Assembly: GCF_024626525.1 (NCBI RefSeq)
Contig: NZ_JANJGU010000002.1
Span: 186,001-250,000 of the forward strand
Direction: 5' to 3'
DNA from: Lederbergia panacisoli
GTDB taxonomy: Bacteria > Bacillota > Bacilli > Bacillales > Bacillaceae_C
DNA length: 64,000 nucleotides
Position numbers and translations under genes: made by a program
Notes under the pieces: generated by a model
What the model was told of the DNA's origin: nothing
Seen by the model: only the letters and a program-made list of their open reading frames with translations
The model's database searches: none
Shown: one piece after another, positions 51,771 to 61,834 of the stretch
Numbering within the stretch: position 1 is the stretch's first letter
Layout of the letters: every line of letters starts with the position of its first letter

Positions 51771-52988
51771 ATGAATAGTGTAGGAATAGTAGCTGAATAT
51801 AATCCATTCCACAACGGTCATGAATTCCAAGTGCAATCGGCTAAAAAACTTTCTCAATCTGACATTGCGATTGCTGTAATGAGCGGGAACTTTCTCCAAA
51901 GGGGAGAACCTGCTTTAGTTAATAAATGGGCGCGTACTAAAATGGCTTTGCAAGCGGGCGTAGATATTGTGATAGAGTTGCCGTATGCTTATGCAGTTCA
52001 GAACGCGGAAATATTTGCATATGGTTCCGTATTATTATTAAATGCGATTGGTTGCAAAAACATTTGCTTCGGCAGTGAATCCGGCGATATAGAGCAATTT
52101 GATGAAACAGTCCAATTTATCAACCGTAACAAAGAGGAGTACGAGAGTAATATACGGAACAATATTAAAAAGGGAATAAGCTATCCTTCCGCTTTATCAG
52201 CTGCTTATAAAGAGCTAAAACCTGGCGGAGAGACTATCGATCTGACTCAACCGAATAATATCCTTGGATTTCATTATATGGCTGCAGGAAAAAAAATAAA
52301 TTCACGTATGTTATTCCATACTGTCCGAAGAAAAAATGCCGAACACCATGATGAATTCTTAAGTGGCAGCTCCATAGCAAGCGCAACTTCTATTCGAAAA
52401 TCAATTCATTTACATAAGGACCTACAAAAAATCAAGGAATATGTTCCAGAAGGGACTTATATCGAACTCCTTAATTATATTACTCAATATGGTTGTTTTC
52501 ACTCTTGGGAACTTTACTGGCCATTTTTACAATATAAACTTCTCTCTATGGAAAAGGAAGAGTTAAAAGATATTTATGATGTCAGTGAGGGGCTAGAAAA
52601 TCGCCTCATTAAGGCAGCAAAGTCAGCAAATAGCTTTGAATCATTTATGAAATCAGTCAAAACAAAAAGGTATACATGGACAAGATTGCAAAGAACTTGT
52701 GTACATATTCTTACCAATACTAAAAAACAAATGATCCATTCTTTAAATAGGACTCCCCAATATATAAGATTACTTGGGATGAATGAACAAGGCAGAACGT
52801 ATATAAGCGCCATAAAAAAAGAGCTGCAAGCGCCGCTCATTTCAAAGATATCTGGATTTCAAAATGATATGTTCCTACTTGATTTAAAGACAACGAATAT
52901 TTATGCACTTGCCTTGCCTGAACCTGAACGATCCAAGCTGCTTCAATTAGAATTTGCCCAACCACCAATTTTATTTGGAAAAAAGTGA
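51771..52988 (+). CDS. tmcAL: tRNA(Met) cytidine acetate ligase
   Basis: TmcAL (YlbM) makes N4-acetylcytidine at the wobble base of elongator tRNA-Met from acetate and ATP. The 405-aa protein has the nucleotidyltransferase HxGH-like motif YNPFHNGH and AVMSGNFLQRGEPA. SD GGAGG. Its stop is only 3 bp from the convergent ylbK stop. Confidence 0.95.
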   Translation: MNSVGIVAEYNPFHNGHEFQVQSAKKLSQSDIAIAVMSGNFLQRGEPALVNKWARTKMALQAGVDIVIELPYAYAVQNAEIFAYGSVLLLNAIGCKNICFGSESGDIEQFDETVQFINRNKEEYESNIRNNIKKGISYPSALSAAYKELKPGGETIDLTQPNNILGFHYMAAGKKINSRMLFHTVRRKNAEHHDEFLSGSSIASATSIRKSIHLHKDLQKIKEYVPEGTYIELLNYITQYGCFHSWELYWPFLQYKLLSMEKEELKDIYDVSEGLENRLIKAAKSANSFESFMKSVKTKRYTWTRLQRTCVHILTNTKKQMIHSLNRTPQYIRLLGMNEQGRTYISAIKKELQAPLISKISGFQNDMFLLDLKTTNIYALALPEPERSKLLQLEFAQPPILFGKK

Positions 52989-52991
52989 AAT

Positions 52992-53777
52992 TTACTCCTT
53001 AAATTGAAATTCCTGGATCAATTTTTTGATTTCAGGAATTTTTTTAAGTGTTTCCACTTCCCCAATATTGATAATCTCATCAATATTTTTAAAAGCGCGG
53101 GCACTGAAAAGCTCTACAGGTGGATGGATCATAATATCGGATTCAAATTCCCTTGCTGTTCCAATTTCCATTTGCAAAATATCCAGACTTTGCATAATCA
53201 CATCATAAACAGTTGAAATTTCTGCTTCTGCGTTTACTCCCGCAACATCGGAACTTATAACGAGGTCGGCTCCCATTTTTTTCACGGATGAAACCGGTAC
53301 TCTGTCAGCGACTCCTCCATCAACTAAAAGCCTCCCATTTAGCTTTTCGGGAATAAAAATACCAGGAATGGCAATGCTCGCCCTTACGATTGAGGCAATA
53401 TGGCCTTTTTTGAATTCAATTTTTTCACCTGTTTTTAAATCAGTAGCTACGACGCAAACCGGTATTTGTAAATCTTCGAGATTTTTACCGTGCATGAATA
53501 AGTCAATAAGGTTTTTAACCCTATTGCCTGCAATAAAACCCATCTTAGGAACTGTAAAATCCAGATAATATTTTCTCTTAAATGCTGTAGAGAGTTTAAT
53601 AATTTGATCTAAATCATGGCCAAATGCATAAAAACAGCCAACAAGGGCCCCCATGCTGCTTCCCGCAATCATATGGATGGGTATGGAATGGTCTTTGAGC
53701 GCTTTTAATACCCCTAAATGTGCGAAACCTCTTGCTCCACCTGAACCTAAAGCTAGCCCAATTTTCGGTGCTTTCAC
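52992..53777 (-). CDS. ylbK: Patatin-like phospholipase YlbK
   Basis: A 261-aa patatin hydrolase: glycine-rich oxyanion loop GSGGARGFAH, nucleophile GSSMG (Ser48), and catalytic Asp in DGGVADR. Start GTG 53777, six bases behind GGGGGGAG; the frame is open further to 53798. Cytoplasmic, substrate unknown. Confidence 0.93.
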   Translation of the reverse strand: MKAPKIGLALGSGGARGFAHLGVLKALKDHSIPIHMIAGSSMGALVGCFYAFGHDLDQIIKLSTAFKRKYYLDFTVPKMGFIAGNRVKNLIDLFMHGKNLEDLQIPVCVVATDLKTGEKIEFKKGHIASIVRASIAIPGIFIPEKLNGRLLVDGGVADRVPVSSVKKMGADLVISSDVAGVNAEAEISTVYDVIMQSLDILQMEIGTAREFESDIMIHPPVELFSARAFKNIDEIINIGEVETLKKIPEIKKLIQEFQFKE

Positions 53778-53865
53778 ACATATCTCCCCCCACCACATTT
53801 TATGGTCTAAAAGACTATTCTATGAGTATATTGATTATGTGGATGTTGGACAGGGGGTCGAATCA

Positions 53866-55083
53866 TTGAATTTATCAAAAATCAATACCATCTTACTCGC
53901 ATTAGGAGTTACAATAATGGCATTTTCCATGATTCTTTTCCCCGAGGAATCCTTTAAAGCTTCTATACGTGGATTAGATATGTGGTGGGAAATTGTCTTT
54001 CCTTCCCTATTTCCTTTTTTCGTCATTTCGGAGTTGTTGATAGGATTTGGAGTCGTAAAGTTTATGGGGGTGCTTTTGGAACCTTTAATGAGGCCATTGT
54101 TTAGAGTGCCCGGTGTCGGTGGGTTTGCATGGGCGATGGGAATGGCTACCGGCTTTCCAGCCGGAGCGAAGCTAAGTACAAGACTAAGGCAGGAAAGACA
54201 ACTAACAAAGGTGGAGGCGGAACGATTAGTTTCCTTTACAAATTCATCTAGCCCCCTGTTTATTTTTGCAGCAGTTTCTGTCGGTTTTTTTAAAGAACCA
54301 CGGCTAGGCATTTTATTAGCAATTGCTCATTATTTAGGAAACTTTTTAGTAGGGCTTTGTATGAGGTTTTATGGAAAAAAAGAGCCAAGGAAATATATGC
54401 AAAAACGATCTTTATGGATGATATTCCAACAAGCACTTTCCGCCCTTCATAGAACAAGGCTAAAAAACAAAAAACCGATCGGTAAATTATTAGGGGATGC
54501 TGTTATCTCTTCCATCAATACTTTGCTCATGATCGGCGGTTTTATCATCTTGTTTTCTGTCATAAATAAACTGCTATATCAATTAAATATTACACTCCTT
54601 CTTGCCAATGTTATTGAATATGTTTTAATGATATTCGATTTGCCTAAACAGTTGGGTGTTCCAATTGTAGCAGGAATTTTTGAACTTACGTTAGGAAGTC
54701 AAATGACGAGTCAAATAAGTGCAGCTACGTTGATGCAGCAAGTAATGATTACAAGTTTTATTTTAGGCTTTAGCGGTTTTAGTGTTCAAGCTCAGGTTGC
54801 AAGCATAATAGCTGAAACAGATATAAAATTTAAACCTTTTTTTATGGCCAGAATTCTTCACGGCTTTCTTGCTGCCGGGATCACTTATGTTTTTTGGAAA
54901 CCATTTGCCGAAAAATTCCATATTGTATCAGGAAATACTGCTATCCCAGTTGTCTTGCAAGAGCATGACTTATGGTGGGAAAATACATTGCATCTATTTG
55001 TTAAAGTGGGTCCTATCGTTACCATTATATCGTTATTGGCCTATATATATTTTTATATAAGAAAAATGGATTCTACAAAATAA
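53866..55083 (+). CDS. ylbJ: Sporulation membrane protein YlbJ
   Basis: A 405-aa nucleoside-recognition/Gate-domain membrane protein with eight or more hydrophobic segments. In B. subtilis ylbJ is sigma-E-controlled and needed for heat-resistant spores. Start TTG 53866 with GGGGG upstream and residues NLSKINTILL matching the family. A longer frame opens at 53653 inside antisense ylbK and is rejected. Confidence 0.93.
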   Translation: MNLSKINTILLALGVTIMAFSMILFPEESFKASIRGLDMWWEIVFPSLFPFFVISELLIGFGVVKFMGVLLEPLMRPLFRVPGVGGFAWAMGMATGFPAGAKLSTRLRQERQLTKVEAERLVSFTNSSSPLFIFAAVSVGFFKEPRLGILLAIAHYLGNFLVGLCMRFYGKKEPRKYMQKRSLWMIFQQALSALHRTRLKNKKPIGKLLGDAVISSINTLLMIGGFIILFSVINKLLYQLNITLLLANVIEYVLMIFDLPKQLGVPIVAGIFELTLGSQMTSQISAATLMQQVMITSFILGFSGFSVQAQVASIIAETDIKFKPFFMARILHGFLAAGITYVFWKPFAEKFHIVSGNTAIPVVLQEHDLWWENTLHLFVKVGPIVTIISLLAYIYFYIRKMDSTK

Positions 55084-55097
55084 TATGTAGAATCCAT
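55060..55097 (-). terminator. Terminator of coaD
   Basis: ATGGATTCTAC/GTAGAATCCAT stem with a 10-nt loop, then TTTTTC on the minus strand. It lies over the last codons of ylbJ. Confidence 0.85.
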
Positions 55098-55106
55098 CCA
55101 TTCCTT

Positions 55107-56158
<1,052 letters not shown>

Positions 56159-56228
56159 ATCGTCACCAAATTGTAATAGATTTTTCCTATACATCCTATC
56201 ATAGTTCAAATTGGCATAACAAATAAAA

Positions 56229-56258
56229 TGAATGTTGCTTAATTGTGTGAGTGTATAA
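56229..56258 (+). promoter_or_regulatory. Possible forespore promoter of csfG
   Basis: TGAATG (56229-56234), 17 bp, TGTATAA (56252-56258). A loose fit to the sigma-G pattern. Confidence 0.4.
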
Positions 56259-56265
56259 AAATTAC

Positions 56266-56430
56266 TTTTAAGGCGATAATGACGATAACAGCATCAAGTG
56301 ATGTTGTTGCCAACCGCGGAGAAGACTTACGTTCCCCTTAAGTTCTTCCTCCGGTTTCTCCTCTCCCTTTGCCTTCTATCCGTTTTTTTCGGAAATAGAA
56401 GGGCCCTGCATGGAGATGCAGGGTTTTTTT
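56266..56430 (+). ncRNA. csfG: Sporulation small RNA CsfG
   Basis: CsfG is a forespore sRNA of the ylbG-ylbH gap, conserved in spore formers. Here the same gap beside rsmD (ylbH) holds a strong + strand terminator (CCCTGCA/TGCAGGG with seven T, 56404-56430). Upstream are hairpins CAGCATCA/TGATGTTG (56289-56306) and an imperfect ACCG.../...CGGT stem (56313-56355) with a C-rich loop, then a pyrimidine-rich stretch. No ORF. Position and structure support the call; sequence comparison was not possible. The next gene on this side is convergent, so the terminator cannot belong to it. Confidence 0.75.
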
Positions 56431-56439
56431 ATGTATTCT

Positions 56440-57828
56440 TCAATTGATTTCAATCTTATTTTCTTTTTCAGATACTTGTACGTTTAATAGTGTATTTAGT
56501 AAATTCATTTGAATAAATGGCTGCTTCTCTATACTTACAACGGGTGCATGTGTCATGCCGTATCTTTGTTGATTTAGTTCAAAAATTCGTTTATCAATAT
56601 AAAATCGATATTTAATCGCACCTTTTTCTGCTTTTAATATTTCATTATCAGAAATGTTTACATCATATTGCAGCGCTTTTAATAGTGGAACAACCTCTAT
56701 CAGCGCATGTCCATTTTCAATTATGATTTTCACATTTTCTATCTTACTTTCCTTAACAATAAGATCCCGTGAATCAAAAAACACTAAAGCAGCCAATTTT
56801 TTATCATTAGAAGCATTGTCCGTGAAAAATGAAGTCCTATAGCCAGTAACCTCTTCCAGCCATTTATCAAGCTGTTTATGACTAATTTTTGGACGAGATG
56901 TTAATATTTTATCCCTCCACTGTACGAGCTGCTCTTTTGATAACTTTTCATTCATTTCCTTATACAATGTCCTCGATTTTGAATCACCAATAGGCTTATT
57001 CAGGATAAAGGATGAAATGAGAGCGGTTATCCATTTCTCGTTACCTGGAAAGTCATATGCAGATTGAATATATGCTAATGCATATTTTTCTATTATTTCT
57101 TGTGGCTGTCTTTTTGTGCTTAATATTAAAAAGCTGTCCGTTTCAATTTCTTCATGTAAATCAGTTAGCAGCAGATGAAGCTTTTTACCGTTAACTGGTA
57201 ATTGTTTTTTATTTATATATAAATCGTTGTGTAATTTTTTATTAGAATAGATAGCGAGTTTCTTATCAAGTTCGGTTAAATGAAGTTGCTCCTGTTGCCA
57301 ATATAGAACAGGTTCACTTGCTTTATCCTCCATTACATAGTAGTCTACTAAGTCCATTTTTCTTACATTTGTAGTTTCAGAGGTACTTATCCAATTACCA
57401 TTTCGCCATGCGTAATCACTCAATTGCACTTTAGTTTTATCAATGACAATATCTTGAACTTGCACACTATAATTTTGTAAAAGTAAACTTTTAACGTTGT
57501 GAACAATAGGCAATTCATAAGTAAAGGTAACTGTTTCATGCTTTAGCATTACTTGATTTGAACTTTGTATAGTGCACTCTTGCTCCTTATTACTAATACA
57601 CTTTATATCTATAGCTTCTTTTGGAACCTTAATCTTATATAGTTTCACTTCAAGTCCCTTTATAGATTGTTCAATTTGAAGTCTGTCCTTCGAGGTTTTT
57701 AGTTTAATCGTTTGTTGAATATTTTTTATTTTTTCATCTGTTTGTGAAGAATATCCTTCCCATTGATAAAAAAGCAATGCTCCAACAAGACAGATTAAAA
57801 TGATAAAAAAAGAAATGATTCTTTTCAA
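56440..57828 (-). CDS. Secreted stalk-domain (copper amine oxidase N-like) protein
   Basis: A 462-aa protein with an N-terminal signal or membrane segment (3-22) and no lipobox. The C-terminal ~110 residues look like a stalk domain: ENGHALIEVVPLLKALQYDV, FELNQQRYGM, APVVSIEKQPFIQM, LLNTLLNVQVS. The middle is unrecognised. Lies between ylbG and csfG, absent there in B. subtilis. It may act at the cell surface; function unknown. Confidence 0.75.
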   Translation of the reverse strand: MKRIISFFIILICLVGALLFYQWEGYSSQTDEKIKNIQQTIKLKTSKDRLQIEQSIKGLEVKLYKIKVPKEAIDIKCISNKEQECTIQSSNQVMLKHETVTFTYELPIVHNVKSLLLQNYSVQVQDIVIDKTKVQLSDYAWRNGNWISTSETTNVRKMDLVDYYVMEDKASEPVLYWQQEQLHLTELDKKLAIYSNKKLHNDLYINKKQLPVNGKKLHLLLTDLHEEIETDSFLILSTKRQPQEIIEKYALAYIQSAYDFPGNEKWITALISSFILNKPIGDSKSRTLYKEMNEKLSKEQLVQWRDKILTSRPKISHKQLDKWLEEVTGYRTSFFTDNASNDKKLAALVFFDSRDLIVKESKIENVKIIIENGHALIEVVPLLKALQYDVNISDNEILKAEKGAIKYRFYIDKRIFELNQQRYGMTHAPVVSIEKQPFIQMNLLNTLLNVQVSEKENKIEIN

Positions 57829-57857
57829 TGAAATAACTCCTACTATGTACCTTATTG

Positions 57858-57889
57858 AAAAAAGGCTGCCTAAAAAGCTGTAGGCAGCC
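57858..57889 (-). terminator. Terminator of ylbG
   Basis: GGCTGCCTA/TAGGCAGCC stem with an 8-nt loop, then six T on the minus strand. Confidence 0.92.
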
Positions 57890-57902
57890 TTTACATTTTT
57901 CT

Positions 57903-57934
57903 ATTGTCCAGCTCCAGCGCTTCCGCTTTTCTTA
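57903..57934. repeat. Short repeat fragment at the ylbG stop
   Basis: GCGCTTCCGCTTTTCTTA (57917-57934) is identical to the end of the sigE element (22359-22376), preceded by TTGTCCAGCTCCA, compare TTGTCTAGCTACA at 22197-22209. It includes the ylbG TAA stop. Confidence 0.8.
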
Positions 57935-58207
57935 TATACCAATTCGATAATCGTATTCTTTTGCTTTATCTGGCTTGGCATTTTCAAACTCTGTTTTTAA
58001 AAAAGGTTTGTATGAAAGTTCTACTTTTTTAACGAATGGCATTGCTGCCAGCTTTTCAGATAAAGAAACAGCCTCATCTTGTGCACAGTAAATGACTACA
58101 TATTTCATTCGTTTGGAAATATAGTGAACATTTCCAAATCTTCTAAGTGCTTTTGCGTTTTTTAAACTAAATAGCCAAACAATCAATCCTTGTCTTCCAT
58201 TAAGCAT
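57932..58207 (-). CDS. ylbG: DUF2129 protein YlbG
   Basis: A 91-aa cytoplasmic protein, conserved beside ylbF. The family pattern ([21 protein letters not shown]) is clear; function unknown. The stop codon lies in a repeat fragment. Confidence 0.93.
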   Translation of the reverse strand: MLNGRQGLIVWLFSLKNAKALRRFGNVHYISKRMKYVVIYCAQDEAVSLSEKLAAMPFVKKVELSYKPFLKTEFENAKPDKAKEYDYRIGI

Positions 58208-58234
58208 AATTTTTCCCCTTTATTCATTCCTTCA

Positions 58235-58681
58235 TTATGCCGAACATCCGCAGGCTCCGCCACTTCCACAACCTCCGCTGCATGAAGAACCCGAATCGAA
58301 AAACGGATTGCCTGTCGGCACCTTAATATTTTTAGATACCGATCTACCAATAATAAGGCTTATTTCATCTAATAAAGTCTGTAGCTCCGTTTCTGCCCTT
58401 CTGAAATTCGCTACATTTTCATCGAGATCCATATCTCTTTTTCTCTCGCGTGTTTTAATCATAATTTCTTTATAATCAGGATGATAACGACCAAATCTTT
58501 GTACATCCTCATATAGTTCTTTCATCTTGTTAAATTCAGTAATTTTCCTATTTGTTTCTTTGTCGTTCTTTAATTTATGATAAAAAAACCTGTACTTGTC
58601 AGCAATTTCTGAAGCAATTACAAGCTCACTAATCCATTCAGCTTTTTCAATTATTTTGACACTTTCGATTGTAGCAAGCAT
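58235..58681 (-). CDS. ylbF: YlbF (RicF), Y-complex subunit
   Basis: With YmcA and YaaT it forms an iron-sulfur complex that tunes RNase Y and is needed for competence, biofilm and sporulation. The 148-aa helical protein has a C-terminal Cys cluster (SSCSGGCGSGGACGC) that fits a cluster ligand. All other family features are present. Confidence 0.94.
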   Translation of the reverse strand: MLATIESVKIIEKAEWISELVIASEIADKYRFFYHKLKNDKETNRKITEFNKMKELYEDVQRFGRYHPDYKEIMIKTRERKRDMDLDENVANFRRAETELQTLLDEISLIIGRSVSKNIKVPTGNPFFDSGSSCSGGCGSGGACGCSA

Positions 58682-58734
58682 AAGCCCACCTCCAATCGTT
58701 ATTTTATCATGTTTTTAATATTGGTGCGACAATA

Positions 58735-59109
58735 TTATTTGATTGTAACCAAAAATTGGTGATTAATTCCAAACGATTCGTTATTTTGTTTTACAACGTC
58801 AATTTTTAACCGATGTGTTCCAGGTTCTAAATTTTTTACTATAAAGGCAGCAGTATTAAATTCACCATATCTTTGCCCATCTACATATAACAATACCTTA
58901 CCTTGGTTCTTACCGCTTACAAAAGATACACCAGAAATAATACATTCGATTTTTACGTTCTGCCCTTCTACAACATGTCGAATATCCATTATTTGCGGAC
59001 GGTTACTATGATCCGAGGCTTCTGCAATCAGTGATTCAGGTTCGGGCAATTTATGCCTGCATCCAGTTAAGAGAACAAAAAGAAATAAGCAAACCATTAT
59101 TTTTTTCAA
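58735..59109 (-). CDS. Small lipoprotein with Ig-like domain
   Basis: A 124-aa protein with a lipobox LLTGC at residue ~17, so a lipoprotein processed by LspA. The rest looks like a beta-sandwich (VLLYVDGQRYGEF, LEPGTHRLKIDV). TTG start behind GAGGAG. No B. subtilis ylb equivalent at this spot; function unknown. Confidence 0.75.
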   Translation of the reverse strand: MKKIMVCLFLFVLLTGCRHKLPEPESLIAEASDHSNRPQIMDIRHVVEGQNVKIECIISGVSFVSGKNQGKVLLYVDGQRYGEFNTAAFIVKNLEPGTHRLKIDVVKQNNESFGINHQFLVTIK

Positions 59110-59166
59110 CAAAATCACTCCTCTTTTCTAGTTTCCACTAAAGAAAGAGGTTCATACGAAAAAAAT

Positions 59167-59403
59167 TTAGTTCGCGTTTAAAGATTGTAGCATACTCATC
59201 ATCATAGAAGCCATTTGAAGCCCATTCGATACCTTTTCAACTTGATGTGGAATGGTTTTCTTAAAATAATGTAAGGATGCAATTTCAAACTGTTCTAACG
59301 TTTCAGGCTCCCGAGTAAGTTTTCGATACCAATAAGGCTGTTCGCGAATGAATTGTTTCAACTCATTTTTTGAATATATATATTGTAATATCTCTTGTCT
59401 CAA
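59167..59403 (-). CDS. ylbE: YlbE-like protein
   Basis: A 78-aa cytoplasmic protein with the YlbE pattern (FIREQPYWYRKLTREP). Downstream of ylbD in a probable sporulation operon. Function unknown. Confidence 0.92.
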   Translation of the reverse strand: MRQEILQYIYSKNELKQFIREQPYWYRKLTREPETLEQFEIASLHYFKKTIPHQVEKVSNGLQMASMMMSMLQSLNAN

Positions 59404-59441
59404 ATCATTTAAACCTCCTTAAAATTTTATATTTTATAACC

Positions 59442-59846
59442 TCAGTCTTTTTTAAAGGAAAATGGATTTAAATTAGTGGGTTGTTGATTTGTTGGAGGCG
59501 GATTGCTTCCTTGGAATTGAGTAAGCACTCCTTGAATTGCACCTATAGCTTGACTTAGTTGATTTATATGATGCTGCACTTGATTTGCATCCATATTTTT
59601 AATAATTCCTGTTATTTGATTCATCCATTTTTTTTCCGGTTCTTGTTTTGTAACAACTTGTTCTGGTTCTGTAATATTATTTTTAAATTTTGACCATTTC
59701 GGGTCATCCGCTCCAAGTAAATACCAATCTTCATATAATTCTTGCCAAGTATATTCTTCTCTCCTAACTAACTGCAATAGTTTTGGATGCTCTTTAACGA
59801 AAGCCTTAAATTGTTCTACGGACGGATGTAGACTTGTACTCTTCAT
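59442..59846 (-). CDS. ylbD: YlbD, putative coat protein
   Basis: A 134-aa protein with the YlbD pattern (VKEHPKLLQLVRREEYTWQELYEDWYLLG), a low-complexity Asn/Pro-rich tail (NPPPTNQQPTNLNPF) and no signal peptide. Annotated as a coat protein in Bacillus; role unproven. Confidence 0.9.
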   Translation of the reverse strand: MKSTSLHPSVEQFKAFVKEHPKLLQLVRREEYTWQELYEDWYLLGADDPKWSKFKNNITEPEQVVTKQEPEKKWMNQITGIIKNMDANQVQHHINQLSQAIGAIQGVLTQFQGSNPPPTNQQPTNLNPFSFKKD

Positions 59847-59926
59847 AGCTTTGTCACCTCATCTATTCATTTATCCTTATATGCAGAATATGGGTGTACG
59901 GTGCTAATTGTGATAGCTTATCATAA

Positions 59927-59949
59927 GAAAAAGACCTAGAAAGGTCTTA
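59927..59949 (-). terminator. Terminator of ylbC
   Basis: AAGACCT/AGGTCTT hairpin then TTTTTC, starting at the ylbC stop. Confidence 0.8.
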
Positions 59950-61005
59950 TTATTCAGTAGTTTGTATAAAGTTTTGTGTATAAAATTTTTGATAAACACC
60001 GACACCTAATCTAGAAAAGTTCCCATCTAAAAGTGCCCTTCGATGACCTTCAGAATTTAACCATCCTTCTACCGCCGCTGGACCATCTATATATTCGGAG
60101 GCTATATTTTCTCCGGCAGATTGAAATTCAATATTACCTGCCTCTAACCTTTCATCGAGTGTTCCGAACGTAGGGGAATCATGTGAAAAATAGTCATTTT
60201 CATACATATCTTTACTGTGTCCAAATGCTACTTGCCCTACTTGTTCATCCCATTTCAGCTCATCTATACCAAAACGGCTCCTAATAACGTTCGTAATGTC
60301 AAAGATTTGAAATTCATTTCCCTTTTCGATTTCTCTCCAATCAGCTTCATCAATTTCCGAAGGCATAATCAAATCACCACGGTATGCAACTTCATATGGT
60401 CGCTGAGTAATTAATGTTTTTTTATCGAAAAAACGAATGCTCGAAAGAGTACCCGTATATTTATCAATTGATAATTGCGCAAATATATCTCCTAATTGAA
60501 CTAAAGGGCGAATATTCAAATCTTCTTCAGAAAGTTCAAATCGATACGTACTCTTATCTTCGGATACCATAATTTCTGTTTCCAGCAAGGTAGTGCGGTA
60601 AATATCTTCAATTGTCTCTCCAATCAAGTAAGGAGCCACATTTAACTGATTACCTAAAGCATATATAGTAACAACAGAGCCTTTATTAACCCCAGCCTGC
60701 ATATACGTCCCGGTAAAATTTTTATATATCCACCATTCATATCCATAAGCAGAGGGATCTTTTCTTTGTGGTTCGCCGTAATCCTCAATGAAATCCTTTA
60801 CCGACTTTCCAATGTATACGGAAAGTCCTTCTTTTGGACGATTCGTATCATCCATTATTTCATCATTTATAAATTGATCAATCTTCGGAGGAGTAGCATT
60901 ATTATAATCTTTCAGAGGCTCGTTCGTTCCCGAGTCAGAATAAAAATAAATCATTATAAAAAATATAATTGCAGAAATAACCATTGCACGAAATAATGTT
61001 CGCAG
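59950..61005 (-). CDS. ylbC: CAP-domain secreted protein YlbC
   Basis: A membrane-anchored or secreted protein: hydrophobic N-terminus, CAP-associated N domain (~60-210) and C-terminal CAP domain (~225-345) with HSKDMYENDYFSHDS and AGENIASEY motifs. The first ATG (60984) has no SD, whereas a CTG at 61005 has AAAGGAGG seven bases upstream and adds LRTLFRA. I extend to this CTG with caution; from the ATG the protein is 344 aa. Confidence 0.85.
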   Translation of the reverse strand: MRTLFRAMVISAIIFFIMIYFYSDSGTNEPLKDYNNATPPKIDQFINDEIMDDTNRPKEGLSVYIGKSVKDFIEDYGEPQRKDPSAYGYEWWIYKNFTGTYMQAGVNKGSVVTIYALGNQLNVAPYLIGETIEDIYRTTLLETEIMVSEDKSTYRFELSEEDLNIRPLVQLGDIFAQLSIDKYTGTLSSIRFFDKKTLITQRPYEVAYRGDLIMPSEIDEADWREIEKGNEFQIFDITNVIRSRFGIDELKWDEQVGQVAFGHSKDMYENDYFSHDSPTFGTLDERLEAGNIEFQSAGENIASEYIDGPAAVEGWLNSEGHRRALLDGNFSRLGVGVYQKFYTQNFIQTTE

Positions 61006-61113
61006 TACTATTCCTCCTTTCTCAACCTTTTTGTTCTATAATGGCGATTCTGAATAATTTAACCACTTTTCATCATTATAACATTTAATCTTTTGTGTAC
61101 CACAATCAAGATT

Positions 61114-61141
61114 TAAAAAAACCCTGATTATTCAGGGTTTT
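61114..61141 (-). terminator. Terminator of ylbB
   Basis: AACCCTGA/TCAGGGTT hairpin followed by seven T on the minus strand. Confidence 0.9.
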
Positions 61142-61146
61142 AAATG

Positions 61147-61581
61147 TCAATGGTATGCTTGGGGTTCATCGGGTTCGGATATTTCCGATAAAGCAATTTT
61201 AGCTTGGTTATCTGTTAAATCCCTTACTGCGAAATCTGCTAGCGCTACGATACCGACTAATCTTCCATCTTCAACTACAGGTAACCTCCGAATTTGTTCT
61301 TTAGCCATAATACTTGCTGCTTCTTGTGTAGTTGTATCTGGAGTAACTGTTACAAGATGACTGCTCATTACCTCTTCTACCTTTGATGAAGGAGGATTTT
61401 TTTCCGCGATACATCTAAGGACAATATCTCTATCAGTTATAACACCTACAAGTTTATCATTATTGACGATCGGTATAACACCAACATCATCATCTTTCAT
61501 TTTTACAGCGACTTCATATACATTGTCATTTAATGTACATGTTTGAACTTCCGTCGTCATAATATCACGAATTTGTGTCAT
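61147..61581 (-). CDS. ylbB: CBS-domain protein YlbB
   Basis: A 144-aa protein made only of two CBS motifs (residues ~8-60 and ~72-128), each with GVITDRDI or GIVALADF, suggesting binding of an adenosyl ligand. No effector domain, so partner unknown. SD CGGAGG. Confidence 0.92.
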   Translation of the reverse strand: MTQIRDIMTTEVQTCTLNDNVYEVAVKMKDDDVGVIPIVNNDKLVGVITDRDIVLRCIAEKNPPSSKVEEVMSSHLVTVTPDTTTQEAASIMAKEQIRRLPVVEDGRLVGIVALADFAVRDLTDNQAKIALSEISEPDEPQAYH

Positions 61582-61834
61582 TTAAAAAATCCTCCGATCC
61601 ATTTATTATTAAATACGGGGCGCTTGCACCATTTGTATATTCACCAAATGCAGGATAGTCTATACATTTTCTTTATATTTGATGGTGAAAATACACTTAT
61701 TGAACGTGTTAAACAATAACTTCATTTCGTTGCAACATAGTGATTTTTCGACTATTATTATACGTGAGGAATTTTATGCAAATCAGTGAATAGTGTCGTT
61801 CATCGACCTATAATAAAGTGGGAGGTAGAACTAA

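Noticed and set aside
53653-53865. Longer N-terminus for YlbJ
   Set aside because: It would be antisense to the conserved patatin gene; a TTG with SD at 53866 matches the family start.
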